From Adiantum capillus-veneris (taxonomy: Eukaryota > Streptophyta > Polypodiopsida > Polypodiales > Pteridaceae): DNA of 64,000 nt. Positions 44,731 to 57,412 of this stretch are shown one piece after another. A program made the position numbers and the translations under genes. Below the pieces are notes generated by a model. That model saw only the letters and a program-made list of their open reading frames with translations. It was not told where the DNA came from and made no database searches. The stretch spans positions 1,714,501 to 1,778,500 of the forward strand of contig CM043942.1 in the NCBI GenBank assembly GCA_014529385.2, in the 5' to 3' direction. The number at the start of each line of letters is the position of its first letter. Position 1 is the stretch's first letter.

Positions 44731-46860
44731 ATGTCCAAAGAGACTATAAATATTGGTGCACTTGGACTAAATGATGTTGAGAAGAAGAAGAGATTAGACA
44801 AGGCCACAAAGGTAGAAGAGGAACATTTGAAAGATAGAAAATACAAGTACCTATCAACCGCCAATCCTCTTAACGGGTGATGAGTTATTCAAGTTTCTAT
44901 TTAGCATTAACTGGGATGAACCTGGCATGCTAAAGATCACTAGAGATAACCTCTATTGTTTGACAAGCTCAAAGATCACTTCCGAGAGGTAATCAAGCTA
45001 TTCGTTTCTCATTTAATAATTATGTTTGTGCCATTTCATTTTTCTATATGATTAATTGATATGTTGCCTTATTTATTGTAGAAAGAAGATAGTTTTGCAC
45101 CTTATGAGTCTCACTAAGTCTAAAGTCCCACAATATCTTCATTTTGGTGACTACAAACGTTTTAGAAGCTACATGAAAAAGGAAACATTTTGGTATCACT
45201 TGCATGGAGAGGCTACACTTATGATTGAAAGGCTACAAGTAGAAGGTCCACAATTTCTAAATTCTTTTGACCTATTCTACAAGATGAGCATGAAGAATCA
45301 TATTTTGCAAGTAGACATTTGACCATTGTTTTTAATAAAATATAGACATATTTTATTTTACATGAGATCAACTTGAGTGTGTTTTTCAATTGCTACTATG
45401 TATGTAGGGTTTTATTTATCTAATGGATGCGGTGAAGTCTACCGACTCTAATGAGAAGATGTCGGAACTTGTGTTGTTGGCTAAGAGAGTTATTTTCAGG
45501 TTTGCATCTTTCACTTGCACTCTTTGCAAAAAAAAAAGTGCATTTAATTTTTTTGTCGTGTTTTATGATAGTGGATCATTTTGAGTATGACAAAATATCA
45601 TTTTGTGTTTACAAACAATCCTTAAATTCCATATGGAATCACGATATGGGATGGATGGTTTTTTTGACAATAAGGTCGTGTATAATGTCTATGTTGAAAA
45701 CCCTTAAATCTCTTGTGGGAGCCCAAGATAGGGTGTGGCTTATTTTGAAAAAGTGTTCTCCATACCAAGGAGACTCTGGTGAAAAAAAAATCAATACATG
45801 TCATTTATTATATCATTGCGTGTATATGCTTTTTAAAGTGGATGATGCTCTAAAAATTGTGTAGATGGGTTATGCAATGCGTTGAGGCACAGGAATTGAA
45901 TGAAGCCCCATTATTCTCACTAGAGAGTGGATTAATGTGCATGATGAGAAAACAATGTACTTCCCTCTTTTCTTGAAAGGAATGTGACAACATGGGATGC
46001 CATTAATTGTTGTCCTTGGTGGTTAGATTATCCAGTAGGAGTTATTCCAAAGCAAGAGATTGAGCTACAAAAGAGTAAGTATCTTAACACTTGTGGCTCT
46101 TGTTCTTTTGAGAATGTATTATTACTTTAGTGCTAATGTATGTGATATTATGCTATATGGTTGTTGAGTGAAGGGTTTCAAAATGAGGGTGATGAGTACT
46201 TAGAGGAGACAGAAGAAGAGTCTCTTCCTCCCGTTGCTCATGGAGTTACTCAAAACACTGTTGGGAGTGGCTCTCAAGGTACTCCACTAGTAAGCAATGC
46301 ACTCAAGAAGGGTAAAGGGAAAATGGAGCCTCCAAGTACATCAAGGATACCCACTCCCTCTTCTATGCCTCCCATTGTTCCATCTACGGAGCTCGGTATG
46401 TCCTCTTTGGCGACCACTACACTTCATATGGCACCCTCTTCTAATGTGCCCACTACATCCTCATTGGTGCACACTACTTCGTTTGTTGCGGAGTCTTCAC
46501 TTGGGCACAAGGCTTGGGAGAGAAGTCTGATCACATGATTTGTTGGTAAGTTTAAGAAAATTATTTGCAAATTTGTTGCAAATCTATCTTCCATGTTTTC
46601 TAATCCAAATCTTATTTGGATAATGCTTGCAAGGTTGCATTACCAAATTGTTGTTGATGTTTTTCTTGTGGATATCTCATAAATTGATAAGTTTGTCCTT
46701 GATAGGTAGATTTGGATAATGGTTACTTAATTTGCATGTTATTTTGCACTGTTTGTTTGGTTTTCTTGTAGCATCGTGTTGTGAGGTTGCTAGGCTTATC
46801 TTTATAGATTTTCCTACAACTTTACTTGTCGATGGTCTAGGACCAATCCCATTGGGTAAG
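44731..46860 (+). pseudogene. Unrecognised multi-exon gene remnant, right half
   Basis: Just outside the CACTA end, coding-like stretches appear on +. These are 44,731-44,990 (ALGLNDVEKKKRLDK, then GDELFKFLFSINWDEPG after an apparent frameshift, ending at a GTAATC donor), 45,082-45,320 (KVPQYLHFGDYKRF), a Ser/Pro/Thr-rich stretch at 46,161-46,538, and about 46,772-46,856 (EVARLIFIDFPTTLL before a GTAAGT donor). Family unknown. The direction of reading continues that of the remnant at 17,489-15,762 if the CACTA element is removed and the inversion undone. Several frames are broken. Confidence 0.4.
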
Positions 46861-47153
46861 TAACTACTCTTTGGACTAGTACCTAGAGCTTACTATGGTT
46901 GTATCCTTACGTCATCATTCACTTTTGTAGAGGGCATGAGTTCTCCCAAGTGGAACTACATGTACATGTGCTCTCTCTCCTCTCATCTACATGTGCTCTC
47001 TCCCTCCGGTTCAACAGTGAGTCTATACACACAACACGTCTGCAGCATCCCTGCACATCTGAGCCTAGACAATCAACAATAGCTTTGTAGGTCCTTGTTC
47101 TAAACAATAGATAGATTGCCAAGTCTTCATCTTCATGTTTTTCTTGAATTTAA

Positions 47154-48493
47154 CACTAGGTTGGTAATGGGACACTTTTATGTCCTGGGACACTTTTATG
47201 TCCTGTTAAGTGACCATTTTCCTTGAATTATGTCAAGAGTTTAAAAATGGATTTTGAGGTGCTATCTATCTAGAAATTTGTCTCATGAGCTGAAAAAAAC
47301 TCGACATTTTTTTTGGAATATCAATTCCATCTTTAACCTTGTCCTTGCACAACATTTCACAACCTAAACTGTGTGAAAAAACGGGTTCTGTTTTTGGCTT
47401 TTTTCAACTTTTTGCAACTATACCACTCTAGAATTCATTTTGGTGAGGTCTATAATGCTAGAGAACTATCTTTAGTAGTCCTCAACATGTCCTGATGCTT
47501 CTAGGGAGAAATAAATATTAAAGTTGTAAGTTACGACCAAATTACAAAACTTGTCAAATCCTGTTTTTTAGCCAATTTTAGCCCTTCTATGATTTTTTTG
47601 GTGGATTTCATGATATCCAAATGCATTTTGGATTTTCTATGTTGCATATTGTAACATAAAGCTTATATTCCTTGAGTTTTGGGGCACGTAATACCCTATT
47701 TTGCATAGTACACAACGATGGTTGATTTTTTCAATTATAGAAGAAAACGAAACATTCTAGTATATCAAGTATAGCTTTTTCAATATTGTTAGTTTCTTGT
47801 GACAACTACATGCATTTTGTAGGTAGTAACCATATCTAGTCATAAGGATCAAATTTGGCTAGATATTGGATAGTTTCTATGGGATTCTACAACTCATAAT
47901 GTTGAACCTAGTTTGTTCATGTTTGTTGTATTTAGCACTTCATCTTTGTCCCCAAGATTCCCCTTGGTAAGAGATGTATTATTCTTTTGACATGATCCAT
48001 GTCTCCTTATGAACATAAAGGACAATAGGGAACTAAGAAAACATGCATATATTATTTGTATTGAGCGTGGCTATAGAAACTTTGATGATAGGTTTGCAGA
48101 ATGGTTAAAATTCAACTTTTTTGTACCTATTTATTTTGGCAAAACAAAAAATAGTGAGTGAGAAGCAATCATATGTTCTGATCACCAACCCATTGAAGTT
48201 AACTAGGGAATTTATCTCAAGTCCTACAAAAATCCCTAATCGTATTTTTATGCAACAAAACGTAAGAAATTACTGTTTTGATGAAAATGCACTGGTCCAT
48301 CAACTTTGGAGGCTTGGTGTGATCAAAAGATGAGAAATTTTACAAGTTTATTATTTTTTCCATGTGTATTAGGCCTTGAACTATAACCTCATGAAAGGAT
48401 TTTACAAAATGAGTGGATCTACTATGGTTTTGGAGGTTTTTTTCAAAACCCTGAAAGGACACTTTTATGTCCTGTTAGGTTACCAACCTAGTG
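47154..48493. mobile_element. 1.34-kb TIR element inserted at TTAA
   Basis: The ends are CACTAGGTTGGTAA and its reverse complement (14-bp perfect TIR). TTAA flanks both ends (47,150-47,153 and 48,494-48,497), and the left arm holds the same site with a single TTAA (36,171-36,174). A GGACACTTTTATGTCC motif lies near both ends, twice at the left. No transposase is recognised inside. TTAA duplication is the hallmark of piggyBac-type elements, while the CACTA start is a coincidence with another superfamily whose duplication is 3 bp. Likely non-autonomous. Confidence 0.88.
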
Positions 48494-48497
48494 TTAA

Positions 48498-49569
48498 AGT
48501 CACATGATCACAAAAAATTCCTTCGTATATTATTAAATTTGCTAATACATTTACTTTTCTCAATGTTCGCAATAAACACTTGGTAAATTTGATTGTCTGG
48601 CAGAATCCTCAAAAGTATTGGATGCTAGAAGTTTTAAAATAATTAAGGGTGGCACATCTTTCATATATTAGAAAAGCATCCTCAATAAACTAATCAAGGT
48701 CATAAAATTAAAAAGAAACCTTTTTAAAAGTGCAAACACTTCCACAAAGTTCATTGATAGGTTTAAGCTTTACACTTCAATGCATTTGCTTGTTTTGGAT
48801 TTAACCACTAAATATAAAATCCAATTTACAAAGTTAAACAATTCTCATACATACAACCATTGCTTTGTAATACACCTTGATACAATGTTCTGATTGTTGT
48901 AAGACAAGCTAAAAACCTATACTAGTCTCAGCTTCCCTCTATTAAAATAAATTCAAGATATCCATTTAAATTATATACATCATCCAGAAGAAAAACAAAA
49001 CCACAGTTCTGACCAAGATACTCACACTTTCTATCTTTGAATAAAACCTTGTTGCAATTGAAGAATTAGATATTCGCATAAACTAGCAAATAAATGTTTT
49101 ATAAACCATTTGTGCTTTGACACTTGATGTTTATTATCTAGGCAAGTATTTGACATATCTAACAAATGTTGAATATACGTATAATCTAGCTATTTGTGAT
49201 ACAAAGATAATTATTTGAAATCCGTACACCATCAATTCACAATAAAAGAATTTATACTCAAACTAAAATATGATTAACGATGATTATGAATTAGCTATTC
49301 ACACTCTTATTTTGTAATTTTGTAGCCAGAATACCTTAATGTCTTTTTCAGCTCAATTTATTCTCACACGAATATTAAAACCTTAATCACAAGCTAGGGA
49401 ATCCATGTTCCTATTGTATATCACCCTTATGAGTCCAAGGCAATAAGTTGACATATCTTCTTTCATAAGTTGATTTAGAATCAGCACACTATGACCCTAA
49501 GATCTTTAATCAGATAGTTAGGCCAAAGGACAAATTTTTAGAGACTTTGAAATAGTCTTTAGGTGAGCT
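48498..49569. other. Right-arm non-coding DNA
   Basis: It mirrors 35,096-36,170. I see no gene or structured repeat here. Confidence 0.6.
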
Positions 49570-49860
49570 AGAATAACCACCCTATGGCTTGAAGGCCATA
49601 GGGTGTCATGTGATATGTTATAAGGTGTCTCCATAGAGAGCCAAGTGGGCACCCTATGGCCCTAAGGTCGTAGGGTATCCCAAATGCTCACATGCCCTTC
49701 TAGAGATTCTATGTCATCACCCTATGGCCTTAAGGTTGTAGGGTAGTCCAAATGCTTTTGGGGGATCCTATGGCCATAATTCCATAAGGGGACATGTCGA
49801 TAAAGAACTCTATGATCCTCAAGTCATAGGGTACTCTAACCAAACCCATAGCTTTATCCG
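49570..49860. repeat. Small block of palindromic satellite, right arm
   Basis: CCTATGGCTTGAAGGCCATAGGG-type units occur at 60-80 bp spacing. Mirrors 34,830-35,095. Confidence 0.7.
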
Positions 49861-50802
49861 ACACACTATAAATGGATTATAATAAAAATATTATGTTCAC
49901 CTAGCTTTAAAGTATTACATATATGAACATATATATGTAGGGTCCTATTTGTCTCAATACATTTATTGTGGAAAAACTCAAACTCACAAGTTGGCAATTT
50001 TCAAATAAATTGAGAAAAAGAACAAACTAGATATCAATGTTTTGAACAACATGGGTGGATTTGAAATGGTAAAAATAAGATAAAATGATAAATGTAATAA
50101 TCTAAGAATCAATGATGTAATATCATGGGTGGCTAGCTTAACTTGTTTCTTGTAGACTTTCTAGAATGGCATCAGTAAATTTAATTCAATTGTCCAATGG
50201 CCAAAGTAGGGGAAAATTGGATGGTCATGGGAAGACTATAAAGTCTTCCCACATCCCTAGGAAGGAGGCGGAAATCCCTAATGATAGGGGATGAGAGAGA
50301 AACACACACACACACACACACTCCCAAGCTCTCCCCAAAGGGAAGAATGCACACATGGCACACTCCTAGGCCAGTTGACCCCAATTTCCCCTCAAATCCT
50401 ATTGGATGGCCATAGAGGTGGACCAATGAGAATTAGGCTAGAGTAAAATTATTCTAATCAATTTAAAAATTCTTGATCAAATAACCAATACAAATTAAGC
50501 TCCCTAGAATACTATTTCAACAGTCTACCAAGGGGTCCAATGAGCATCCAGCATCCCAATGGCTTGCCTGATTCCTAATGGCCAGAAGACTAAAAGGTCC
50601 AATGAGAGTTTAAATAAATTATTTAATTACCTGAAGCACAAGAGGGGAAAGGGGGGCACATGTCACAAGGCTATCAATTATGCCTCTAATTTGTGATTGG
50701 CTAAGCTTTACAAGAGCCAATGGGAGGCCAGCATGAGTAATTAGCAAGAGGGGTTGACCAAGAAGAGAGAGAGAGAGGGCTGCATTTTTGTCTAACACAA
50801 TG

Positions 50803-50850
<48 letters not shown>

Positions 50851-51534
50851 CTCATGTGTGCAAGAAGAAATCCATCTCCTTCTCCAAGAATTGAGAAGTA
50901 GAGGCCTACACCAATAAGTTTTGGCTATGGAATGCAAATCCAACCAAGAGCCAAGCTTCAATGGCATGCTCATCTCCTCTACCATGCTAATTACTAAGCT
51001 AAGCTATGCTATTAGAGCGATTATGTGAGGAGAATACTTCTTTCTTGTAAGGTACATCTTCTTCCTCTCAATCATCCTCATTCCCTACTAGCTCTCACCA
51101 TTTTTGAAGGTGTGTGAGGTCTTGAGACTGAGACTAGGGACACTAGGTGTGTTTTTCAAGCATAATTTGGTGCATTAAGCTTCCATCTACATTGCACCAA
51201 CGAGTTTTGTCAAGGAACACAAGAATTGTATTGTACAAAAGTCTCCTTTGATGGGATAAGCTATAATACAAAGCCTTTATGGAGGGGGGACCGGCTCCAT
51301 GTAAATCAAGTCCTCAATTGTTTTCAATTGTTCTATTTCTCTAGAGTTGTTTTCAAGTATTGTCAATGACAAATTAGATAGGTGTAAATTGCTATGTTTC
51401 TTTCTCAAATTAAGTAATCTCTCTATGCTCATTAGGAACTTGTTCTTAATGAAATTCTCACTATGTTATCAATTTCCGCTACAAACAAGTTACTAGGGCA
51501 TTATTAAATGTTACAATTTCTGTCTATTGAAAAT
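49861..51534. other. Right-arm non-coding DNA with CA microsatellites
   Basis: (CA)n lies at about 50,303-50,321 and 50,806-50,847; the latter is clearly longer than its left-arm partner. No supported gene. Confidence 0.6.
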
Positions 51535-53242
51535 GACATCCTATGGTCCTAGGGCCATATGGATACTATGGAATGGCCCAAATGCTTCATGAAATCTTAT
51601 ACATTGACCCCTAGGCCATCCTCTACTCTTAAGGCCATGGGCTCCTCTCTAGTATGATATGAGATCCTATGCCTTAGGGCCATAGGGCACCAATGGATAA
51701 GTGAAAGGGCCCAAAGGCTCTTTGAGAGCTTTTACATTGACACATGTGCCCTCTAGTATGATGTGAGATCCTATGGACTTAAGGCCATAGGTTGTGTCCC
51801 TCTATTCTAGTGAGATATCCTATGGACCTAGGGCCACAAAGTGCCAATGCATAAGCTCAAGGTCCATAGGTTGCTCTTTATTGAAAATAGAGATCCTATG
51901 GTCCTAGGGACATAGGGCTACCATAGTGCATATGTTGGAAACCTTGAATGGCCCATTGAGAGCCTCTACATAGACCCGTACGCCATCCTCTAGCCTTAAG
52001 GCCGTAGGTTCCTCTCAATTATGATGTGAGATCCTATGTCCTTAAGGCCATATGGTACCAATGTATAAGTTGAAGGGCCCAGACGCTCTTTGAGAGTTTT
52101 TACATTTACATATAGTCCACCCTATGGCCTTAGGGCCATATGGTACCAAAGTATAAGTTGAAGGGTCCAACGGCTATTTGAGAGTTTCTACATTGACACA
52201 CCCTATGGACCTAGGGCCATAGAGTGCTCTTTAATATGATGTGAGATCATATGGACTTAGGGCCATAAGGTGGGAATGTATAAGGTCAATGGAAATAGGG
52301 TGTTTACCTCTATTCTAGCGAGAGATCCTATTGAGAGCTTCTACATTGATATATAGTCGACCCTATGTCCCTAGGGCAATAGAGTGCCCTTTAGTATGAT
52401 GTGAGATCCTATGGACTTAGGATCATAGGTTGTGTCCCTCTATACCAGTGATAGATCCTATGGACCTAGGGACATAGGGTGCCAATTCAAAATCTCAAGG
52501 ACCGTAGATTTTCCTCTATTGCAAATAGAGATCCTATGGTCCTAGGGACATAAGGCTACCATAGTGCATATGTTGGTGCTTTTTGAGAGATTCTACACTG
52601 ACACATAGTCCACCCTATGGGCCTGGGCCATAAGGTTCCCTTTAGTATGATGTGAGATCCTATGGACTTAGGGACATAATGTGGCAATGTATAAGGTCGA
52701 GGGCCATAGGTTGTTTTCCTCTATTCTATTAAGAGATCGTATGGACCTAGAGCCATAGCGTGCCAATGTAGAAGTGCAAGGACCATAGGTTTCTCTATTT
52801 TCCAAATAGAGATCCTATGGTCCTAGGGAAATAGGGCTACCATAGTGCATATGTTGGTGCCCTTCAATGTCCCAAATGCTTGAGAGCTACTACATTGACC
52901 CCTAGGCCATTCTCTACCCTTAAGGCCATGGGTTTCTCTCTGGTATGATGTGAGACCCTATGGCCTTAGGACCATAGGGTACTAATGTATAAGCTAAAGG
53001 GCCCAAAGTCTCTTTGAGAGCTTCTACATTAACACCTAGTCCACCCTATGGCCCTAGGGCCATAGAGTTTCCTTTATTATGATGTGAGATCCTATGGAAT
53101 TAGGGCCATAGGTTGTGTCCCTCTATTTTGGTGGGAGATCATATGGACCTAGCACAAGATGGTGCCAATGCATAAGCTCAAGGGCCATATATTTCTCTCT
53201 ATTGAAAATAGAGATTATATGTACAGTGCATCCAATGTCTCT
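51535..53242. repeat. Palindromic satellite, right arm
   Basis: Same family as 30,732-33,170, inverted. A perfect 20-bp palindrome lies at 53,046-53,065. The array is contracted by about 0.7 kb relative to the left arm. It is split by the copia insertion and resumes after 57,412. Confidence 0.9.
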
Positions 53243-53833
53243 TGTTACCATAAACATGTGATAGTGATGTGTGTGAACACACTAGGACCGCTGGGGAATT
53301 TTTTCCCTCTTTAGGAGGTTTTTTTCCCCCTGCATTGTATATACCCCCATCACTCTAGGGCTATCTATCTTTCCATTGCACACTAAGTAACACACTCTCT
53401 ATTGTGTGCTTTGAGATTCCTTCATCTTCTCCAAGATGTGTGCATTTCTCTGCAACCCTAATTCCAACAATTGGTATCAGAGCAGGTTGCATCGTCCCAG
53501 GCTTAGTTACCAGCTGCTCCAGCACACGGCTGCTCACTTTCTCCGATTTCAATGAGGTTTGGCGAGCGTTTTGCAGGTTGACAAATATTTCCAGAGTGCT
53601 CGTAGACCTTAGTCTGCTCAAATTGTTTATTGTGGCTCATTTCAGTCTTCGTTTTCACTACATGCAGGTCTGCACAGGAAATTTTGTCATTTTGTACAAA
53701 ATTTTTGTCAGTGTAGTTTTTTGCATAAACAGGTGCCTTACAGTCTTCTACTGTTTGTGCTATATAACACGTGTTGTTCTCGCTCTGTTTCTCCTCTTTT
53801 TGGGTAAATTTCACATTAGGTGTAGCATTTACC

Positions 53834-54865
53834 ATGGCTGACAACAACACATATGTGTTCAAGATGTTTGCTGCTGACGACAGGTTGGATGGGGACACCT
53901 ATGTGGGCTTATATGATGCAACACTTTCTTGTGTCAAAGGGTGTCTAGAATATTGTGCACGGCATTGATGTACGCCCTGGTTCTGCGGATGTAGGCATTG
54001 TTGAGGATGTTGCAGGTCTTGCTGCAAGGATTGTTGCCATTAGAGTTGTTTTGCCTACGGTAGAATAATCTCGTTTGGGATGTAAAGGATGCGCAGGCTC
54101 ATGCATTGATTGTGTTGTCTGTGAAGCGCACCATTGTTCCTCACATTCATTCAGTAAAATTTGCAAAACAGGCTTGGGATATTCTAGCAGGTCTTTATGC
54201 AAGCAGCAATGAGGCTAAAATTGCTTTGCTGCGTAAAGAGCTGGAGTCAAAGATTATGCATGAGGAAGATGATATGGACACTTTTCTTGCCGGTGTCAAG
54301 GATATCAACGAGTAACTTATTTATGTAGGTGAAGTCATTTCAAACAGTTCCCTTGTGCAGACTGTTCTTGATGCCTTACCAGATTCTTACCAGATTTTTG
54401 CTAGTACTTGGAGACTTATGACCCAAGGCAATCCAGAAGTTGTCAAGTTTGATGCATTATGCACATTACTATTGCAAGAGTCACTTTCCAAAAAAACAGG
54501 ACTAGATAGCGTGCAGTTGAACAAGCTTTTATTGTTTCTCAAAGAAAGGGTGGTAGCAGCAATGCAGTCACTTCTTATGGTTCTACTGCGAGTAGAAAAA
54601 ATTATGTTCATAATGCTTCTTCTGACAGCAATTTGTCTGGAAATTCTGGTGATAAGGGCAAAAAGAAGATGCATTGCCATTATTGTAAAGCAAATGATCA
54701 CTTGATCAAGTAGTGTCCTAAGTTGAAGGCCAAAGAGGCTAAGAAGAAAGAGGGTGGTTCCACTACAAATGCTGGTTTCATTACAAATGCAGCCATTGTT
54801 GAGTCTTCTATGAAAGGAGACTGTGATGCTAATGTTGATGTAGAATGGGCTTTTAGCGCAGAGTG
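53834..54865 (+). pseudogene. Copia Gag
   Basis: It starts at ATG 53,834 (MADNNTYVF) and is broken by stops and shifts. It has a capsid-like UBN2-type stretch (QAWDILAGLYAS, ALLRKELESKI, DTFLAGVKDI), and a zinc knuckle near 54,670-54,715 (CHYCKANDHLIK, stop, C) whose CCHC spacing is kept but interrupted by TAG. Gag is absent from the left-arm copy except for the extreme 3' end. Confidence 0.8.
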
Positions 54866-54896
54866 AACTTACAATTTTGCTATCCATGATTCATGC

Positions 54897-57160
54897 TTGT
54901 CAGTTGCTGCAGATTCACATGTGTGGTATTTTGCCAGTGGTGCTACAAAGCACATTACCTCACGTCATAAAATTGTTCATCTCTCTCGAGTTTGTCCCTC
55001 ATGGGAATTCAGTCACTTGTGCCAACAATGCCTCTTATCCAGTTTAGGGAGTTGGAAACATTGTGCTTACTACTACAAATGGCAGTTCTTTCACACTTGT
55101 TGATGCACGTTATGTACGTGGGTTCAAGAAGAATCTTTTGTTTGTATCTACACTTGCTAGACTTGGACTTGTAGTTAAATTTGTGGATGACAGTTGTACA
55201 ATTCATGATCTCAGTTTTGGTGATGAAATCGTTGCATCGGGGCTTTTGTGCTGTGGGTTGTATAAGCTCACTTTGTATGACAAGTGTGGACAAAATTTTG
55301 CAAATGCAGTTGTAGATTCAAGGGCTATTTCAGATGCAAAACGTTGGCATGCACGTTTTGATCATCTAAATTTTGTCAGTTTGCTGCATTTGCAGAAATC
55401 TGATATGGTTGCTTCTTTGCCGCCTCTTGAAGCACCTGTCAAACATGTTTGTGAAGGCTGTATTCTGGGAAAAATGCAGCGTTCTAAGTTTCCAAAGGAT
55501 GGTTCAGTTAGGACCACATGCAGGTTGCAACTTGTGCATAGTGATGTTTGTGGGCCCATGCAAACTCCATTCTTGGGCACTTACTTGTACTTCATGACTC
55601 TAATTGATGATTACTCCAAGCATGCATGGGTATTTACGCTTAAAGCGAAGTCCGAAATTTTTATGTGCTTCGAACAATTTCTAGCTATGGCTGAAAATGT
55701 ATCAAAATGTACTATGTGCACCCTCCGTTCCGATCGAGGGGGGGAGTATATGTCTCATGAATTTAATGCATTTTTGGCTAGTTGTGGAATAAAACACCAG
55801 TGTATAGTGACTTATATGCCTCAAAAAAATGGTGTAGTTGAGAGGAAAAACAAGTCACTTACGAAAATGGCAAGATGTATGGTCAAAAATCAAGCTTTGC
55901 CGCATTCTTTTTGGTTGAGGCCATCATGTGTGCCACTTTTGTACTAAACAGGTGTACTCCTACAAAATATTTGCAGTATATTACTCCATATGAACTATGG
56001 CATGATAGAAGGCCTTCTATTGAGCACATGCGTGTTTTTGACTGTTTGGCATATGCTTTGGTGCCACATACACAGCGCAAAAAATTAGATGATAACGCTG
56101 TCAAATGTACTTTTGTTGGTTTTAGTGCTGAAAGAAAAGATTACAGGTTGTATCATCCACAAACAAAGCGTATTTTGGTTTCATGGGATGTAGTGTTTGT
56201 GGAAGATTCTGTTCAGCCCTTGTTGTCATGTACTAGAGATAGTAATGTAAGCTCGCAGGACATTTATGACAGCTTTGTTGCCTCTTTTTAGTGGTAGAAA
56301 TACAAATGTTAATTCCAATGAGGCAAATGTACAGCCTATGGGGGTTTCCGAAAATGTTACAGATCAGCCTATTACTGATGCACATATACATGATGTACTT
56401 GATGAGGAAAGGGCTGAAAATGAGCAGGCTAGAGGTATGCCAAAATGGTTGGTGCATACATTGCATGATAGTAAATTGGATGAACCTTTGTCTAGTCTTA
56501 CTCGTTTAGGCTCTTGTCATGCATCTTATGCATCAGATTGTTATGCTTTGGCTGTGTCTTGCTTACATGATGTTGAGGAGTTTGTCTTTTGATGAAGCAC
56601 AAACTTCAGAAAATTGGATGGCTACCATGCAATCAGAATATGATGCACTTATAAAAAATGACGTATGGACTTTATGTAAAGGCCATTGGTGTACAAAGTG
56701 GGTTTACAAGTTGAAACCCAAGCCAGATGGTGAGATCGATCGCCATAAGGCTCAACTTGTTGCAAAGGGTTATGCACAGCTAAAAGGCATAGATTATGAA
56801 AAGAGACTTTTTCTCCCACGTCGTATGACTACTGTGTGTTTTCTATGTGCATTGGCAGCTCATTTTGGTTGGGATGTACATCAATCATACATTGTTACTG
56901 CTTTCTTGAATTGTGACATATTTGAGGAAGTTTATGTAACGCAGCTTCGCGGTTTTGTCAAGAAAGGAGAAGAGGACAAAGTGTGAAAATGTAACAAGGC
57001 TTTGTATTGGCTGAAGCAATCTCCTCATGCTTGGTATAAGAAATTGGACACTCATTTGGTCAAACAAGGCTTTTGTAACAGTCCAACAGAAAGCACATTG
57101 TATGTAAAGCGTGAGGGTGATGTACTTCTCATTGTGGTTCTTTATGTACTTGTCATTGTG
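54897..57160 (+). pseudogene. Copia Pol: degenerate protease, integrase, truncated RT
   Basis: The protease region reads WYFASGATKHI with Ala where the catalytic Asp belongs. The pre-integrase HHCC and integrase core occupy about 55,345-55,900, with D in HSDVCGP, D in RSDRGGEY and E in VVERKN. A 1-bp deletion at about 55,914 shifts the frame relative to the left copy. The RT fragment spans 56,590-57,160 (KWVYKLKPKPDG, DIFEEVYVTQ, ALYWLKQSPHAWY) and ends at VVLYV, just before the YVDD catalytic pair. A TGA interrupts it at about 56,986. No RNase H follows. Confidence 0.88.
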
Positions 57161-57412
57161 GTTCACCGCCACTCCAGGGGAGATTTGTTACCATATAAAT
57201 GTGGTAGTGATGTGTGTGAACACACTAGGACTGCCAGGGTATTTTTTCCCTCTTTAGGAGGTTTTTTCCCCCGTGCATTGTATATACGTCCATCACTCTA
57301 GGGCTATCTATCTCTCCATTGCACACTAAGTAACACACACTCTATTGTGTGCTTTGAGCTTCCTTCATCTTCTCCAAGCTATGTGCGTTTCTCTGCAACC
57401 CTAATTCCACCA

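Larger units (their letters stand above)
53243..57412 (+). mobile_element. Ty1/copia element, right arm (4.17 kb)
   Basis: 5' LTR 53,243-53,469, PBS TTGGTATCAGAGC from 53,471 (initiator tRNA-Met type), PPT CCAGGGGAGATT near 57,174, and 3' LTR 57,186-57,412. Each LTR is 227 bp. TCTCT flanks both ends. The LTRs differ at several positions (for example CCAACA versus CCACCA ends). RT is cut before YVDD and RNase H is absent, so the element was already a deletion derivative when the arm duplicated. Confidence 0.95.

Noticed and set aside
48121-48333. 70-codon open frame in the TTAA element as a transposase
   Set aside because: Short, AT-rich and without any catalytic motif I can identify.
47154-48493. 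CACTA superfamily assignment from the CACTAGG end
   Set aside because: The target duplication is 4 bp (TTAA), not 3 bp, and the TIR differs from the CACTACAAGAGG element in this window.
50619-50985. Open frames encoding CVCVCV runs near 50.6-51.0 kb and 33.7-34.0 kb
   Set aside because: Partly made by a CA/TG microsatellite and mirrored in both arms with different repeat lengths; no family resemblance.
53560-54825. Splicing (intron loss by retroposition) as cause of the copia gag deletion in the left arm
   Set aside because: The junction does not remove a GT...AG unit; it keeps GGTTGAC and fits GAC microhomology.
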